DNA of 64,000 nucleotides from Calamus simplicifolius (taxonomy: Eukaryota > Streptophyta > Magnoliopsida > Arecales > Arecaceae): positions 1,611,654 to 1,675,653 of the forward strand of contig UESW01003904.1 of NCBI GenBank assembly GCA_900491605.1. Reading direction: 5' to 3'. Shown here piece by piece: positions 34,480 through 46,700 of the stretch (position 1 is its first letter; each line of letters opens with the position of its first letter). The position numbers and the translations under genes are program-made. The notes beneath the pieces are model-generated. The model was not told the origin of the DNA. It made no database searches and saw only the letters and a program-made list of their open reading frames with translations.

Positions 34480-35110
34480 TGGTAGGGCCGAGTGATCTCT
34501 CCGTACCTTAGCAGTGCCAAGTAAAATATAATCTTTTTAAGCCTCGGTAGGATCGAGTGATTCTTTCAAGCCTCGGTAGGGCCGAGTGATCTCTCCATAC
34601 CTTGGCAACGCCAAGTAAAATATAATCTTTTCAAGCCTCGGCATGACCGAGTGATTCTTTCAAGCCTCAGCAGGGCGGAGTTATCTCTCCGTACCTTGGC
34701 AGCGCCAAGTAAAATATAATCTTTTTAAGCCTCGGCAGGGCCAAGTGATCTCTCCGTATCTTGGCAACGCCAAGTAAAATATAATCTTTTCAAGCCTCGA
34801 CAGAGCTGAATGATCTCTCCGTACCTTGGTAGTGCCAAGTAAAATATAATCTTTTCAAGCCTCGGCAGGACTGAGTGATTCTTTCAAGCCTCGGCAGAGC
34901 CGAGTGATCTCTCTGTACCTTGGCAGCACCAAGTAAAATATAATCTTTTCAAGTCTCGGCAGAGCCGAGTGATCTCTCCGTACCTTGGCAGTACCAAGTA
35001 AAATATAATCTTTTCAAGCCTCGGCACAACCGAGTGATTCTTTTAAGCCTCGGCACGATCGAGTGGTTCTTTCAAAGTGACGACAGAGCCGATTGATTTT
35101 CCTTGTGTTT
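34480..35110. repeat. Tandem dyad satellite in gypsy 1 after pol
   Basis: Alternating units built from CTCGGCAGGGCCGAGTGAT and CCTTGGCAGCGCC followed by AAGTAAAATATAATC. Seven copies of the AAGTAAAATATAATC block are visible, with local spacing of about 65-105 bp. Each unit holds an imperfect palindrome (CTCGGC...GCCGAG or CTTGGC...GCCAAG). It lies between the pol stop and the antisense gene. Confidence 0.9.
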
Positions 35111-37058
35111 CGGCAAATTTGAACAAGTCGTTTTCTACCTCATCAAAGTAAGGTAAGGCTCATTTCATTTCTCAGCATGACCGAGCGTATATTAAAAGTT
35201 AGCGGGGCCATCCAGGCCTCCTTCTGGCCTAAGTCGAGATAATACTCTCTTCGCAAAGGACTAAGCAAAGTTAAATCACCAAAGCGCTTGGCCAAAATGA
35301 AGTGCCTAAGATGTTAATAACATCATGAACAGGTGCTGCCATCCAAAAGGCCAAACCTAAGGACATAAAATGTTCACTCTTTTTATGTATAGCAGAAAGG
35401 ATACCCCGCGGAGTATTATTGTGTTTCGGAAGCCCTAGACTTTCGTCCTACCCCCCATTTGGTTCGAATATACAAACAGTCCTTATACTGGGACGAAGAA
35501 AATATGTCAACATGACAAAGAAATAAATACTTAATATGAAAGAAACAAAGTAGCAAAAGACAGTGTGAAAAGAAATACTTCTTTATTGCTTAAAAGAAAT
35601 TACAGCCTCTTGAGAGGCATTACAAGTGCATTAGAGCATAGGAGATAAAAGAAAAAATAAGTTAAAAAGCTCGGATGAATAGTTCAGATCGATAACATTG
35701 CTTCCGCTTTCAATCTAAGAAATCAGAGAAATCAGACAACTCCGTTGATATCACTGAGTTGCTGGTCAACGTTACAAAACCAAAGAAGTGACCCAGAGCT
35801 GCTCACCTTCTTCCTCATTAGAAGCCAAATGATGGACCCTTGGACGAATGAACTAAGGGATCCAACATGGCATTCATCAAAGGGACTGAGGATGAAGGAA
35901 AGCTCGTGGAAGCCAGGGGCCCATAAGAAATTGCATTTCTAGGGGTTTATAGGGCCCCATGGCAAGTGAAAGGAGCCATACAGAGAGTACATGCATGCGC
36001 TCCCCGTATGACCCTTGTATCTGTCCCTATGCGCTCTCCGTATGACCTCTGAGACTCCTCTGAGGGTTACTTGCCCTTCAGCAATTTCTTCATTGCCCCA
36101 ACTGTCAGGGTCAGGCCGAATCTCGAAAGAAAAACTTGACCTTGCTACCCTTAGCCTCAACAAGAGATAAGCCATAAAAATTTCTCTCTGCCCACAAAAG
36201 TAAGAAGGTTCTCTCGGATGTATTCAGGTGCCTTCCACTCTTCCCCTTTTATAGGCTCTAAACTGAGAGCCGCTATTAACAAAGAAGAGACTTCAAAACT
36301 CAAAGCGCCACAACTACATCGCCCTTGGAGCCACATGACGTGCCATGGTAAAACTTGATGCATTTTCAGATGCGTAGAATGTGTTCCCCATACCGTAATG
36401 AAGAGTGAAAGATTTCTTTCGATCTCGAATCAAGAGTCTTAAATGCCAAGAACTGCATGCAAATCTTCGGAATATGAATGGGCCTGAAAATCCTCGTGGA
36501 AAATGATGCGGTCTAATAGCGATCGAGTGCTTGGTATATACAAAAAGTGAACTTGCATCGGAAAAGACAAGGCATTAAATGGAGATAAATGCCTGAAAAG
36601 AAATAAGATATACCTCAGCGAACCTAAGCCACTTTCTTCACTTCTATCAAGTCAAATAGCTCTCTCTATTTTGACAAAACCAAGTTATTCCCTCTACCTC
36701 AGCAAAGCCGAGCTATTCCTCTTGCCCCGGCAGAGCCGAGCCATCCTCATGCATCTCGGCCAAATCAGGGAACTCTAATGCCTTGGCAGAGCTGGGCTAT
36801 TCATATTCTTCGGCAAATCCGGTCGAGGTGATCTAACGAGGCCGAGCGATAATAGAGCGGAACTATTCATTTAGCTATGTAGTAAAATTGAACTTCAGCA
36901 AGGCATGGATGAGTTAAAAATCTATTTAAAATGCAAACAACAAAATGGTGAAACATAAAAAGAAAAACAAGATGGTTCATTTTATCATAATGTCGTCCAT
37001 GTTATAAAAATAAAGCAAAAATGCGGAAGGACGAATATCTAAATCCTATTACTAGGCC
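35111..37058. other. Gypsy 1 spacer between pol and antisense gene
   Basis: No supported coding region. Isolated CTCGGC/GCCGAG dyads reappear at 36690-36850. Sequence around 35580-36500 is unremarkable. This stretch would be the 3' end of an antisense transcript and part of the element's long 3' region. Confidence 0.5.
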
Positions 37059-39937
37059 CTAAAGACGGATCCTCCTCGGCAAATGTTTGTGAAACCCCAG
37101 CTTCCTCGACATCAGGCCTCGAGGTCTCCGATCCTCTGATGATCTTTGTAGGAGCCTCTGCCGGATCCCCTTCTGGAGCACTTCAAAATCAATGCCGGGG
37201 ACATCCTCGTCATCATTGCCATCATCGGAAGAAGAGGTCGCTGCCATTGCTTCAGCTGTTGGTGATGGAAAATAATACCCCTCATCCTCCAGAAACAAGA
37301 GGTTGATGTCGGATACTCCTGAATTACCCTCGCCCGGACCTCACTCACCCTGACTTTATATGCCTCCTTCGAAAATTGAATCCGCCCATGAGCAAATTTT
37401 TTCGAGCTCTTATATTTTTTGATTGCCAGAGTGATTTCATTATCTACCTCGAAGGTCCGATGCTCCAGCTCAGAGCACTTCTCCCGGCTCGAGCTAAGTC
37501 CTTATTTAGAGCCATTATTTGATCAGCCGCCTCAGCCTTGGCTTTATCTAGCTAGAAAAGAAAAAATGACAAATAAAGCAAATGATCAGGTCGGCCTTAA
37601 CTACAAGAAAGAGATGGATTATGGTGTAGAAATAGTAAGAGGACATACCTCTTTGGCGCAGCAAGCAGCTTCGGCTTCTGCCTTCTTAGCTTTTTCCGAG
37701 CCTTCTCCCTCTCTTTCCTACATCTGCCCATGTCCCTCCAGGAATGTTCAAGGTCCATCCTGTCCCTGGAGCCGTCGGATCGTGCCTGACGCAGCTCGGC
37801 CGTAAGGTTGAAAACCTGCTTTTGATAGGACTCGAGCCAAGCTTTAAGACAGGATCTTTCTTCAGCGGCCCTGTTATTAAGGAGGTCGACCTCCCTCTGA
37901 GCCTCTCCTCGAAACTTAGACAGTTTCAATCGGGCTTCATCGGCCATCTTTCTAGCCTCCTTAAGCTCGGTCACCTCCGCCCAAAGCCGTAATACCTCGG
38001 ATCGAGCATCCTCACCCGATCGTTTAACCTCATCAAGCTCGGCTCGCGCTTTAGCCAACTCCTCTGAGTATTGATTGGCTGAGCTTGTTTTGGCACGAAG
38101 TGCCTTAGCCTCATGCGAGATCCACCTGTTGCATTCCTGGACTGTGGACAGACGCCTAAAAAGTTCTCACTGCAGAAGAATCAACTGTAATCGAGCCAAA
38201 CAGTTAGGTTCGGTAAACCGCGCAGAGCATTTGAGGAGACGTAAAAGAGAAGAGAACTCATCCGAATGCAGGAAGTGTTCATATCCCTTAGAATGTATGA
38301 ATCAGAGACCAATGCACAGCCTTCCAAGTCAGAGGGCAATTCGAATCCCTCAATCAAAATGGAGATCTCTCGGTGGCTGCTCTCTCCCCCTTCAGGGTAG
38401 ATGGCATTTCCTCCTTCGCAAAGAACATAAAAAGATTGCCTCGGGCCAAAGGATCGAGAAGATAACTGAGCCGACTTATCTCTTCTTCGTTGCTTGCCGA
38501 TATCCCCGAAGGCCCTGGCTCTTCCGTCCTTGGGGAGCCTCTGCTTCACCCAGAGGATCTCTTCTCTCCCTTCCTTCATCCTCACCCCTGTGAGGAGGCC
38601 CAGGCTCTTCCATCCTCATCGGGGAAGCCTATGCTCCACCTGGTAAATCTCTTCTTTCCTCTCCTTCCTCTTCAACCCTACGAGGAGGAGTTTCTGCTGG
38701 AGGTGGGACAACACTCGCTGCAAGCGCTGCTGTCCGATCCTCGAAGAATAATTCCCTCAGCTTCTGTTGGCTCATGGAACCCTCCCTTTCAGGGTAGGAT
38801 ACATCATCGACCACAGGGTAAAGGAATTCCGATGGCTTGGGTGATTGGCCACGCTCCTGCTCCGCCTGAGTCGCAACCTCTCCGGCCTCATCACCAGATG
38901 CTGGTCTCTCAAATCCAGCGCTAGGATGGGGGTTGGGGCTGGCTCCCCTATAATGACCCCCTTCGGCAGGCTCGAGGATTGGGACTCAATCATTTCTTGT
39001 GAATGGCTCGGTAGAGCCAACTACAACCTAGAGGGAGAAGAGGGTCGCCTTCGCTCGGACCTGGCCCTCTTTCCTTCCGTAGGGGTCGACGAGGCAGTGC
39101 GACGACGCTTGGCACCTCTCCTTCCGCTCAAATTACCATAGTCGATTGCGAGCATACCTCTCATCTGAGCTCCAAACTCAGATCTAATCCCTGCCAATAA
39201 TAGAACAATCAATTACATCTCTGCAAAGACATTCAAACATGAAGGAGGAGATGTCACACTTACTTAAAGGGTTGACTCGATTTAGCCTAGCATTATAGAG
39301 AGCCTCTTCAATCAAAAGGGCATCGATGGGGACCACTTTGCTGCTATATAGAACATCGAAGTCCCCCTTTTCTGCTCTTGACAGCGTCGGACGTTGGTTT
39401 GGATCTGAGGGGAGAGGCCCCTATTGACAAGGAAAGTCGAACGCATCATTCCATTCGACAATAAAAAATTGCGACTTCCATCCTTTAACGAAAGTTAGAA
39501 CCTTCGAAAACCTCTTAAAATTCTTTCGAGGCCCGATATAGTGCCAAGAGGACTCTTTGGAGGATGTGAAGCTATGGCATGCCCGGAACAGAGGAACCAT
39601 CGCTGTGATCCCTATGAACGAGTATAAGGAAATAAACCCGATGATATAACGCTAGCTATTTGGCGTAATCATCATTGGACAAACACCATAATATTTCATT
39701 ATATCGCTCACAGCAGGTTAAGGGGAAAATGGAGCCCCACCTTGAAGCTTTCTTCATAAAAGAATACCCCTGACTCCAACTGATCAGGCACCCTCTGTTC
39801 GGGACCGGGAACTCGCATCTGAATGTCGCTGTAAACCAGTATTCCCAGTGGATCCTTTCTAGATCTGCAGCTGTCATAGTCGAGGTTGAATCGATGGGGC
39901 ATCCCTTGTCTCCAATATCAGAAGAAGCATCGGCCAT
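37059..39937 (-). pseudogene. Gypsy 1 antisense gene: gypsy-type plant transposon domain and coiled coil
   Basis: On the minus strand, convergent with pol. A start at 39937 reads MADASSDIGDKGCPID, then EYWFTATFRCEFPVPNRGC, followed in shifted frames by GFISLYSFIGITAMVPLFRA, SSWHYIGPRKNFKRF and FVKGWKSQFFIVEWNDAF. This resembles the 'putative gypsy type transposon' domain (PF04195). A basic piece (GRRGAKRRRTAS) follows at 39200-39020, then a coiled coil at 38058-37597 (ARAELDEVKRSGEDA, EREKARKKLRRQ), and an acidic tail near 37250-37180 (SSSDDGNDDEDVPGIDFEVL). Short introns may separate these parts. Tat elements are known to carry such extra ORFs; the function is unknown. Confidence 0.75.
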
Positions 39938-40271
39938 GTCTGGTTCTAAGATGAGGATTTTCAAAGGAAGAAGATAGAGAGAAAGCGCAACAGAAGGTAA
40001 CCCACCGCTCACCTCTCGCTTCTATTGAAACCATTTCAACAAGACAAAAATCCCCATGCACTGTCAAACCTTGAGCTTGCCATGCACCATTTTGTCCACG
40101 GCCAGCAGCAGAAGGTGAGGGGTTTTCCTTCTTGTGCAATGAGAAGAAATGATGAAACAACGGCTTGGCATTTATGAGAGCCTCAAAGCATGCCTTGCCT
40201 GTTCAAATTTCTCAATCAGATAAAGCTGTCCAAAATTCTACTCCCTATGCCCGAGCCTACGCTTCAGACTA

Positions 40272-40284
40272 GGGAGTGGGGGCA
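40272..40284 (+). other. Polypurine tract of gypsy 1
   Basis: GGGAGTGGGGGCA directly precedes the 3' LTR start TGTGATGAGGGG. It primes plus-strand DNA synthesis in retrotransposons. Confidence 0.75.
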
Positions 40285-41299
40285 TGTGATGAGGGGTAAA
40301 ATTTCATCGTGCCGATGCTCACGCACATGACAAAAAAAGGTCAAGACCACTTTTGATTTTCGATCAGACAATGTCATATCTGGAAAACAACATAGCTTGA
40401 TATACCTCGGCAAGGCCGAGCCATCCTCAAACCAAGTCACCCTCAGATTAAATCACTCCGAGCCATTTCTTTTGTCCCAACAAAGCCGAGCTATCTTCTT
40501 ATCTCGGTCAGACTGAGATATTCAAATGCCTCCATAGAGCTGGGGCATTCTATTCTCATATATTCAACGGCACCGAAATATTTATGCCTCGGCCAAAGTT
40601 TTTGCTTTGGCCAGACCGAACCGCTCTTATACCTCGATCAGACTGAGGCATTCAAATGCGTCAGTGGAGCCAAGCTATTTTTATACTTCAGCTAGGCGAT
40701 GGGCTCCCGAACCTCTGTGGAGCCAAGCGCGGAGAATTCAAATTCATGGTAGTTTGACAAGATTCTAGCACATAGGCCCCCAACGACCTCGAGCAAAAAA
40801 TTATGCTAGTGATATCGGAAATGTCCTAGAACCTATAAAGTCACCGAATCTCAAAGCATCAGCCAGCTTCCTTTAGCTGTCATTCTCTAACTAACTAGAT
40901 ACTGATACTACCGGCCTCATAACAAACTCGATTCGAATTTGATTCGAATCTGAATGGTTTTGGACCCCCTATGATACATCCAAGGAATCAGGTGATCGCC
41001 TATAAATACCCTGGCCTAAAGCTCCTTAGGTATGCTGGCACTGACACTCTACTAAAAATCCCATTAAAGCTCAAAGCTCTCGAGAGGCCATTTTCTTGAT
41101 GGACTCTTCTGCGAGAGCCTTCTTCTCACATCTGCTTGCTGTGAATCTTCACTGACTTGGGCATTGGAGGGTCTTCCGTAGAGGGCCACCCCAGACAGTC
41201 TCTGGTGAGACTGTTTACAGGTTTCATCCGAGCGAGAGATTAGTATCCAGATCCGGAGTCAAACTGCACCGAGTTGGAGAGCGGATTTCCACAGCAACA
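40285..41299 (+). repeat. 3' LTR of gypsy 1
   Basis: TGTGATGAGGGG to CAGCAACA, followed by the target duplication CTTGG. Homologous to 26362-27368 throughout, with scattered substitutions and small indels, so the insertion is not very recent. TATAAATA at 41001-41008. Confidence 0.9.
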
Positions 41300-41590
41300 C
41301 TTGGTATGTTGTACTAACCTCCTCAAATAATTTATAGTCCACCTCTTTGAGGCAGCAATTTCTTCTAGCTATGTAATAAAATATGATGCTAAATTTCTCA
41401 CCATTTCTAGCTTAGAAAAATATAGGTTGTTTTGTGATTAAGAACTCCCCAGAACTACTTCAAACTATAAACACAACTTTTTTAATCAGCTAGCTAGCAT
41501 GAAAATACTCAAGTCCAAGTATCCTAATTTCCCTTGAGCAAGCATGGTCACACAAGTTTGATCAAATGAAATCAACCTTGAACTTAATTA
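41300..41590 (-). pseudogene. WAK-like kinase pseudogene, middle part
   Basis: The minus strand is clearly homologous to 18270-17960 of the WAK gene: SFDQTCVTMLAQG matches the segment before [10 protein letters not shown], followed by LGYLDLEYFHASWL and a decayed [10 protein letters not shown] region. It joins in sequence with 26361-26187 once the gypsy element is removed. The 5' kinase half and the extracellular exons are missing upstream of 41590. Confidence 0.82.
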
Positions 41591-41662
41591 ATGGGACGAA
41601 ACCATGTGATCAAAAAACTTGAGTGAAAGTTAATGAATAGCAAGTGGACTTAAATTATAAGC

Positions 41663-42489
41663 ATGATTTTAAAAATCGAACCGAACGGCCAGTCAAACCG
41701 ATTTAAATGGAAGCAGTCATCAGTTCGATCCAGTTTTGTTATTAAAGTTAACTTTTATATGATCCGATAAAAATCAAAAAAATTCCATTAAATCAGTCAA
41801 GTTTCGAAGAACTGGTTCAACCGGTTTTTAGACATTTAGTTTTGATAAATGAAAAAAAAAATATTTGAGTGTTAAGGAAGAAGATCTCTGTACAAGTGGT
41901 CATGCGTTTGAACCTCATAACTAGAATATTTTTTTTGTAAATGGCTTAACTGTTATGAAAATACCCATTTAAACGGTTGGCTTTAATATAATATATTAAA
42001 ATAAATAAAACATATATACTAAAAAACATAGTAAAACATGTTTGAATTTTTCTATCATTTTTTCAAGTTTCAATAAATTATAAGTTTAATAAAATAATTT
42101 TATTTTTTTATATAAATGATCAAACATGTACCCACTGGGTATCTGTTTACCTGATCGGATATCCCTATCCCCGCCCATTAACTATAATGGCTTAATAGAG
42201 TAGGGAACGGGGAAGTTTTTCTCAACGAGGATGGGGACCGATAGAGGCCGCCCTGGGCCGTCCTCATGCCGTTGCCATCCCTAGAGTCGAGTTGAGTTTT
42301 GATAAATAAAATAGGATTAATTTTTAAAATTTTTAATCTTTTACTTAGATTGATATTTATATGTTATTATTTTTATATTATTAAATTAATTATGATATCA
42401 TTTGGTTTGATCGATTTATCCGATCGAACCGATTGACCCACGACTCAAATGCCAAGCCGGTTTGTTGTCCGGTCCGATTTTTAAAACAT
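41663..42489. mobile_element. MITE-like or non-autonomous DNA element
   Basis: Left end ATGATTTTAAAAATCGAACCG and the complement of the right end, ATGTTTTAAAAATCGGACCGG, form terminal inverted repeats. Inside lie GGTTCAACCGG motifs and, at about 42130-42290, a GC-rich block with TATCCCTATCCCCGCCC that may be a second, nested element. No coding frame. Related in its ends to 20436-20771. Confidence 0.5.
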
Positions 42490-42972
42490 TGATTATAAGT
42501 ACATAATACATCTTTTTTTCATCCATTATGTGACTAAATTTAGGGTATCATAATTTATCTCTTGAAGAGTGCATGGATGACCAATGATGGGCAAGAACTT
42601 TTGCAAATACAGTTTGCACATGAACGTTCAACATACATCACTAGTCATATTTGTCAAAAGATCTCCGTCCTGATAATCTTCCTTTGATATCATGTTAAAT
42701 TTTGATGAGGTGTCTGCTAGTATCAAGAAGAATCCAAATATAACATCAAGACTATATCCATTTTTAAGATCTGAACCTTTAGAGATGTGATGCTTTCTCT
42801 GCCATTCCAAGTAAAAATTTATGTTGATAATTGCAAAGCATGTGTTAAACTGCTTCTGATCAAAGTAGGTTTATTTGATCATGCAAAGAAGAAATTATGC
42901 TTTTAAATACATTAAGCTTTCTCTATATGAATATCTGATCTATATGCTTATCAAATCACTTGTTTTTCTCAG
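42490..42972. other. Interval before the IF3 exon
   Basis: AT-rich, ends in the pyrimidine tract and acceptor TTTTTCTCAG at 42972. Upstream IF3 exons were not found here, so the gene fragment begins with this intron or this is a truncation point. Confidence 0.45.
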
Positions 42973-42996
42973 GAATTAACAGACCTAAAAACTAAA

Positions 42997-43745
42997 GGGA
43001 ATTTCTATTAGCACAGCCCAAATTACTCATACACCTCCCATATTAAAAAAAAATAAAAATTTTAAACTATCCTCCTTTTTCTCTCTATACCTTCGTCCCC
43101 TTCCTCCCCTAAACATCTTCTCTAGGCACCACCTCCTTCTCGGCATCGCCCTCCTCGCTCCCATCTCCTTCCCCTTCTCCAAAATCCTTCCCCCACTCTC
43201 GGCACCTACTCTCTCCCGGCGCCCCTCCTGGCTTTCCGGCACCGGCCCTCAGCGCTCTCCTCCCTTCTGACATCATTCGGCCAAATAGGACTAAACGGAG
43301 AGCCTCTATTCGGTCAAATATGGCCCAACGAGAGCCTTTGCTCGAACGAAGGCTCTTCGTTCGATCAAACAAGACCAAATAGAGGCCCTCGTTCAGTCCT
43401 GTTTGACCAAATGGTGCCAGAAAGAATGGGGCGTTGGGGGCCGAGAGGACCGATGCCAAAGAGCCAGGGGTGCCGAAAGAGAGCAGGTTCCGAGGAATGA
43501 GAGAAGAGTACTGGAAAAGGAAAAGAAGGAAAGGGTATGGTGCCGGGAAGGAAGAAGGGGCGGTGCCGAAGAGGAAACAGGCCCGGGGGCATTGCTAGAG
43601 AGGGAAGGAGATGGGGCGGCGTCGAAAGGGAAGGGGAGGAGATGGAGCGGGGGTGTAAAGAGAAAAGGAAGGTAGTTTAGAATTTTTTTTTTTTTAAATA
43701 AGAAGGTTGTGGAGAGCAATTTGGACGGTGCAAATAGAAATTCCC
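42997..43745. mobile_element. Foldback Mutator-like element (non-autonomous) in the IF3 exon
   Basis: A 749-bp element with a perfect 9-bp target duplication AAAACTAAA (42988-42996 and 43746-43754), the size typical of Mutator-like elements. Ends: GGGAATTTCTATTAGCAC and the complementary GGGAATTTCTATTTGCAC. The inverted repeat continues inward through TTTAAACTATCCTCC / TCTAAACTACCTTCC, then pyrimidine-rich, CGGCACC-containing arms, to a centre near 43340, so nearly the whole element can fold on itself. The overlapping open frames inside are consequences of the base composition. Confidence 0.85.
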
Positions 43746-43796
43746 AAAACTAAAGAACAAATTACGAGACTGATGGAGCGTGGTTACAGGGTGAAG

Positions 43797-46700
43797 GTAT
43801 TTTTAGTGTTCTTCTCATTGTATATGTACCTTTTATATTTCTCATAGCTTGGCATTCTTGGAGTCCTTTTTCTGGTTTCATGTGTTGAAATTATTCAGAG
43901 CTAGCTTCCCTTCATTAACACCCCTATATCTTGCTTCTGTTATTTGCTTTATTTATTTATTTTACTAGTCAAGCTCTTTTAAGAGTAGTTTTGTTCAAGG
44001 AAAAGTTTTAATAAGGTGAGTGGCAGTGAAGTGATTGAATCTAGACGTTAAATGCCATCAGAGTCCCCAAATGCCAAGGATGTCGCATGTGATTTAATTG
44101 GACCCAGATTATCCCTCATATATCAATGCTCCTGGATCAGTACCGAGTATGCTTCTCGGTACCCTACTGTGCTAACATATGATCGCAGTTGTCACCTTTG
44201 CTGTGCTAGCACCAAATGCTATATTATGCGTGAGTACGATATATGGTATGTTCTATGTAGTGCATTCTTGCACCTGACTGGTTTGGATTCTAGCACCGAG
44301 AATTTAAAAAATTAAACCTTGGTGTGTACACACGCACACACATTTTGACTAATTTAGCAGTTAATGGTGATAGGATGAAGCAAGCCAATATTGAAATTAA
44401 TGCTAAGACTTGTGATCCAATGACAATATTTTACCAATATTGATTTTGTAAGAAAGTTTCTATATGTTGATCGGCATTTTGTAGAAAAGTATTGCAAGTA
44501 TTGGTCATAATAATCAAAGTGCAATTTGAAGATTTTTCGGATTAATACTGAGAACTGATATTTATGATAAACGTTGGTATTGCTAATATTGGACATAACA
44601 CATAATATTGCTAACACCTATATTAATCCAGATATAGTTATAAAACCATTTCTGTTATCATTTGTAACACTAAGATTGATTCTATGGTGTAATATCATCA
44701 GCAATGTGTATAAAAGATATTTACCAGTTGAAACTTACTCGTGTACAAATTCTACTGAAGAAGCATTTGGTTGGTGGTAATTTACCCGGATAATTTAAGA
44801 ATCATACAAATTATCATGCTTGCACTTAGATATAATAATTTAAGCAATAATATTTGATTCCTGCTAATTTAAGATTACCATAATCATGGTAATTCGGTAC
44901 CCATATGTAAGGTAGGTATTTGATATTACTAAAGTCTGGTCATTTTAAATTATGCTCGTGACTTTATTGTAAATATCTAATAATATTTAATTTGATTATA
45001 TATTTAATATATACTTAGTAATATTTAAATATTTAAGATCATATTTATATTTAAAACTAAATATATAATAAAATATAATATTTAATATTTAAAATATTGT
45101 TATACAATTATATAATAATATAAATATAAAATATAAATTTATTTATATTTATGACCTTGAAGATTAAATTATCATATTTAAATAATTTACAATATATATA
45201 TATATATATATCTATATTGTATATGTTATTTATTATTTAAATAATATGATATATATATATATATATAAATATGTTATATAATTTACTATTATTAAATATG
45301 ATATTATATTATATATAAATATTTATAATATTTAAATGCAAATATTTTTAAACTGATTTTACAAAAGTTCTTTCTTTTTATTAGAACATTTTATGTTCTA
45401 GGAAAAAAAGAGATAGCCTTAAAAGACCCAAAAAAAAAAATTATAACAAAATAGAAATAGAATTCAAGAAGATGGTAAACCAAACACGGTAATCTTGCAT
45501 ATATTTGGGGATCTAAGCTAATATTTTCAAGGCAAACCAAATATGATAATCTTGCATTCTTGGTAACCTAATTACGAAGCGAAAGATTATCATGAATATA
45601 AGATTCTGCATAATATTATGTTGTAACAATTAAAGACCACCTAAAAGAAACTGCAGCTAGTTTTTACCAATAAACATGCATCATCTAAATGGGTTCGGAG
45701 AAATACTATGACTAATTTATTTATATGCTGATGTACTAAGGCTAACATTAGTACTAGCACTAACATGAATATTATTGTAACTAACAAAGAATGCTGGTCA
45801 AAGTGTCATCAGGCACAGAAGCTCATTGTTATCAGGTGCCTGGGCAATATCTGAAAAACCTGCACTGAATAATTAGTTTTACTACACTTAATATTATCTC
45901 ATTAAATCGTTAGTTTTAGTTCAGGGGGTGTACTTTGTAGAGAAATATATTAATACATATTGTCTATCAAGTGTCAATTTTATAATGTAGGTCTCATCTT
46001 GGATTTTTTGGGAGCAGTAAGACAATGATGCAAGGTAAAACCTGTTGCAGCAAATATATACACAAATAAGAAAACCCAAAGCAACTGCATATAAATGGAA
46101 TAAGAATTGAGACTAGATGATTGCTGAACCAGATAAACTAATGCCATATAAATTTCCAGATCTAGGAATGGCATAGAAATTTCGACTATCTTGGGGTTGC
46201 CAGTTGAGGTTTAAACCTTATTGTGCTCAGATGCTGTTGCATTCATTTACATTTGATTATGGAAAGACCACATTTTAAGGGCTGAGCAGTTTAGACAACA
46301 TGCTTTTCTAACTATTTGTAAGTTTTGGATTAATTTGGGAGGCCACTTTTAGGGCATTTCAGATATATGATTTCTTTTTTATGGTTTTGTACGTTTTAGG
46401 TTAGCATGTGCAACCTTCCATGGATATTTAATCCAGTTGTGAGTTTGGAATTTGACAGTCTTTAGGTATATGTACTTGAGTTCTCTACTGAGTAGGATTT
46501 GTCAAAAAGAATCCTGCTTTTTATCTAGTCTTGACAAGGAATGCTTTGATTAATTTTGCTTTATGCTCAGACTATTTACTTTTTAGGGGACTTACGATAT
46601 AGATTTCCAAAATGAGAAAAAAAAAAGGAAATTTAAAGATCTCTCATGCATCTGTATTAAGAGATCTGTGATGAAGGTGCTGACTACTTAACTGATGATT

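Larger units (their letters stand above)
26362..41299 (+). mobile_element. Tat-type Ty3/gypsy retrotransposon (gypsy 1), 15 kb
   Basis: Flanked by the 5-bp duplication CTTGG (26357-26361 and 41300-41304). Contains LTRs of about 1.0 kb, a primer-binding site, gag, protease, reverse transcriptase, two RNase H segments (a Tat-lineage trait), integrase, a tandem-repeat region, an antisense coiled-coil gene, a purine tract and a 3' LTR. A solo LTR sits between the two RNase H parts. Catalytic residues of reverse transcriptase and integrase are lost, so it cannot move by itself. Confidence 0.93.

Noticed and set aside
34480..35110. CRISPR-like array
   Set aside because: The repeats alternate between two related dyads, spacers are not unique, and the sequence lies inside a plant retrotransposon.
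43109..43719. Overlapping open frames on both strands in the foldback element
   Set aside because: They arise from the purine/pyrimidine-rich arms of an inverted repeat and match no family.
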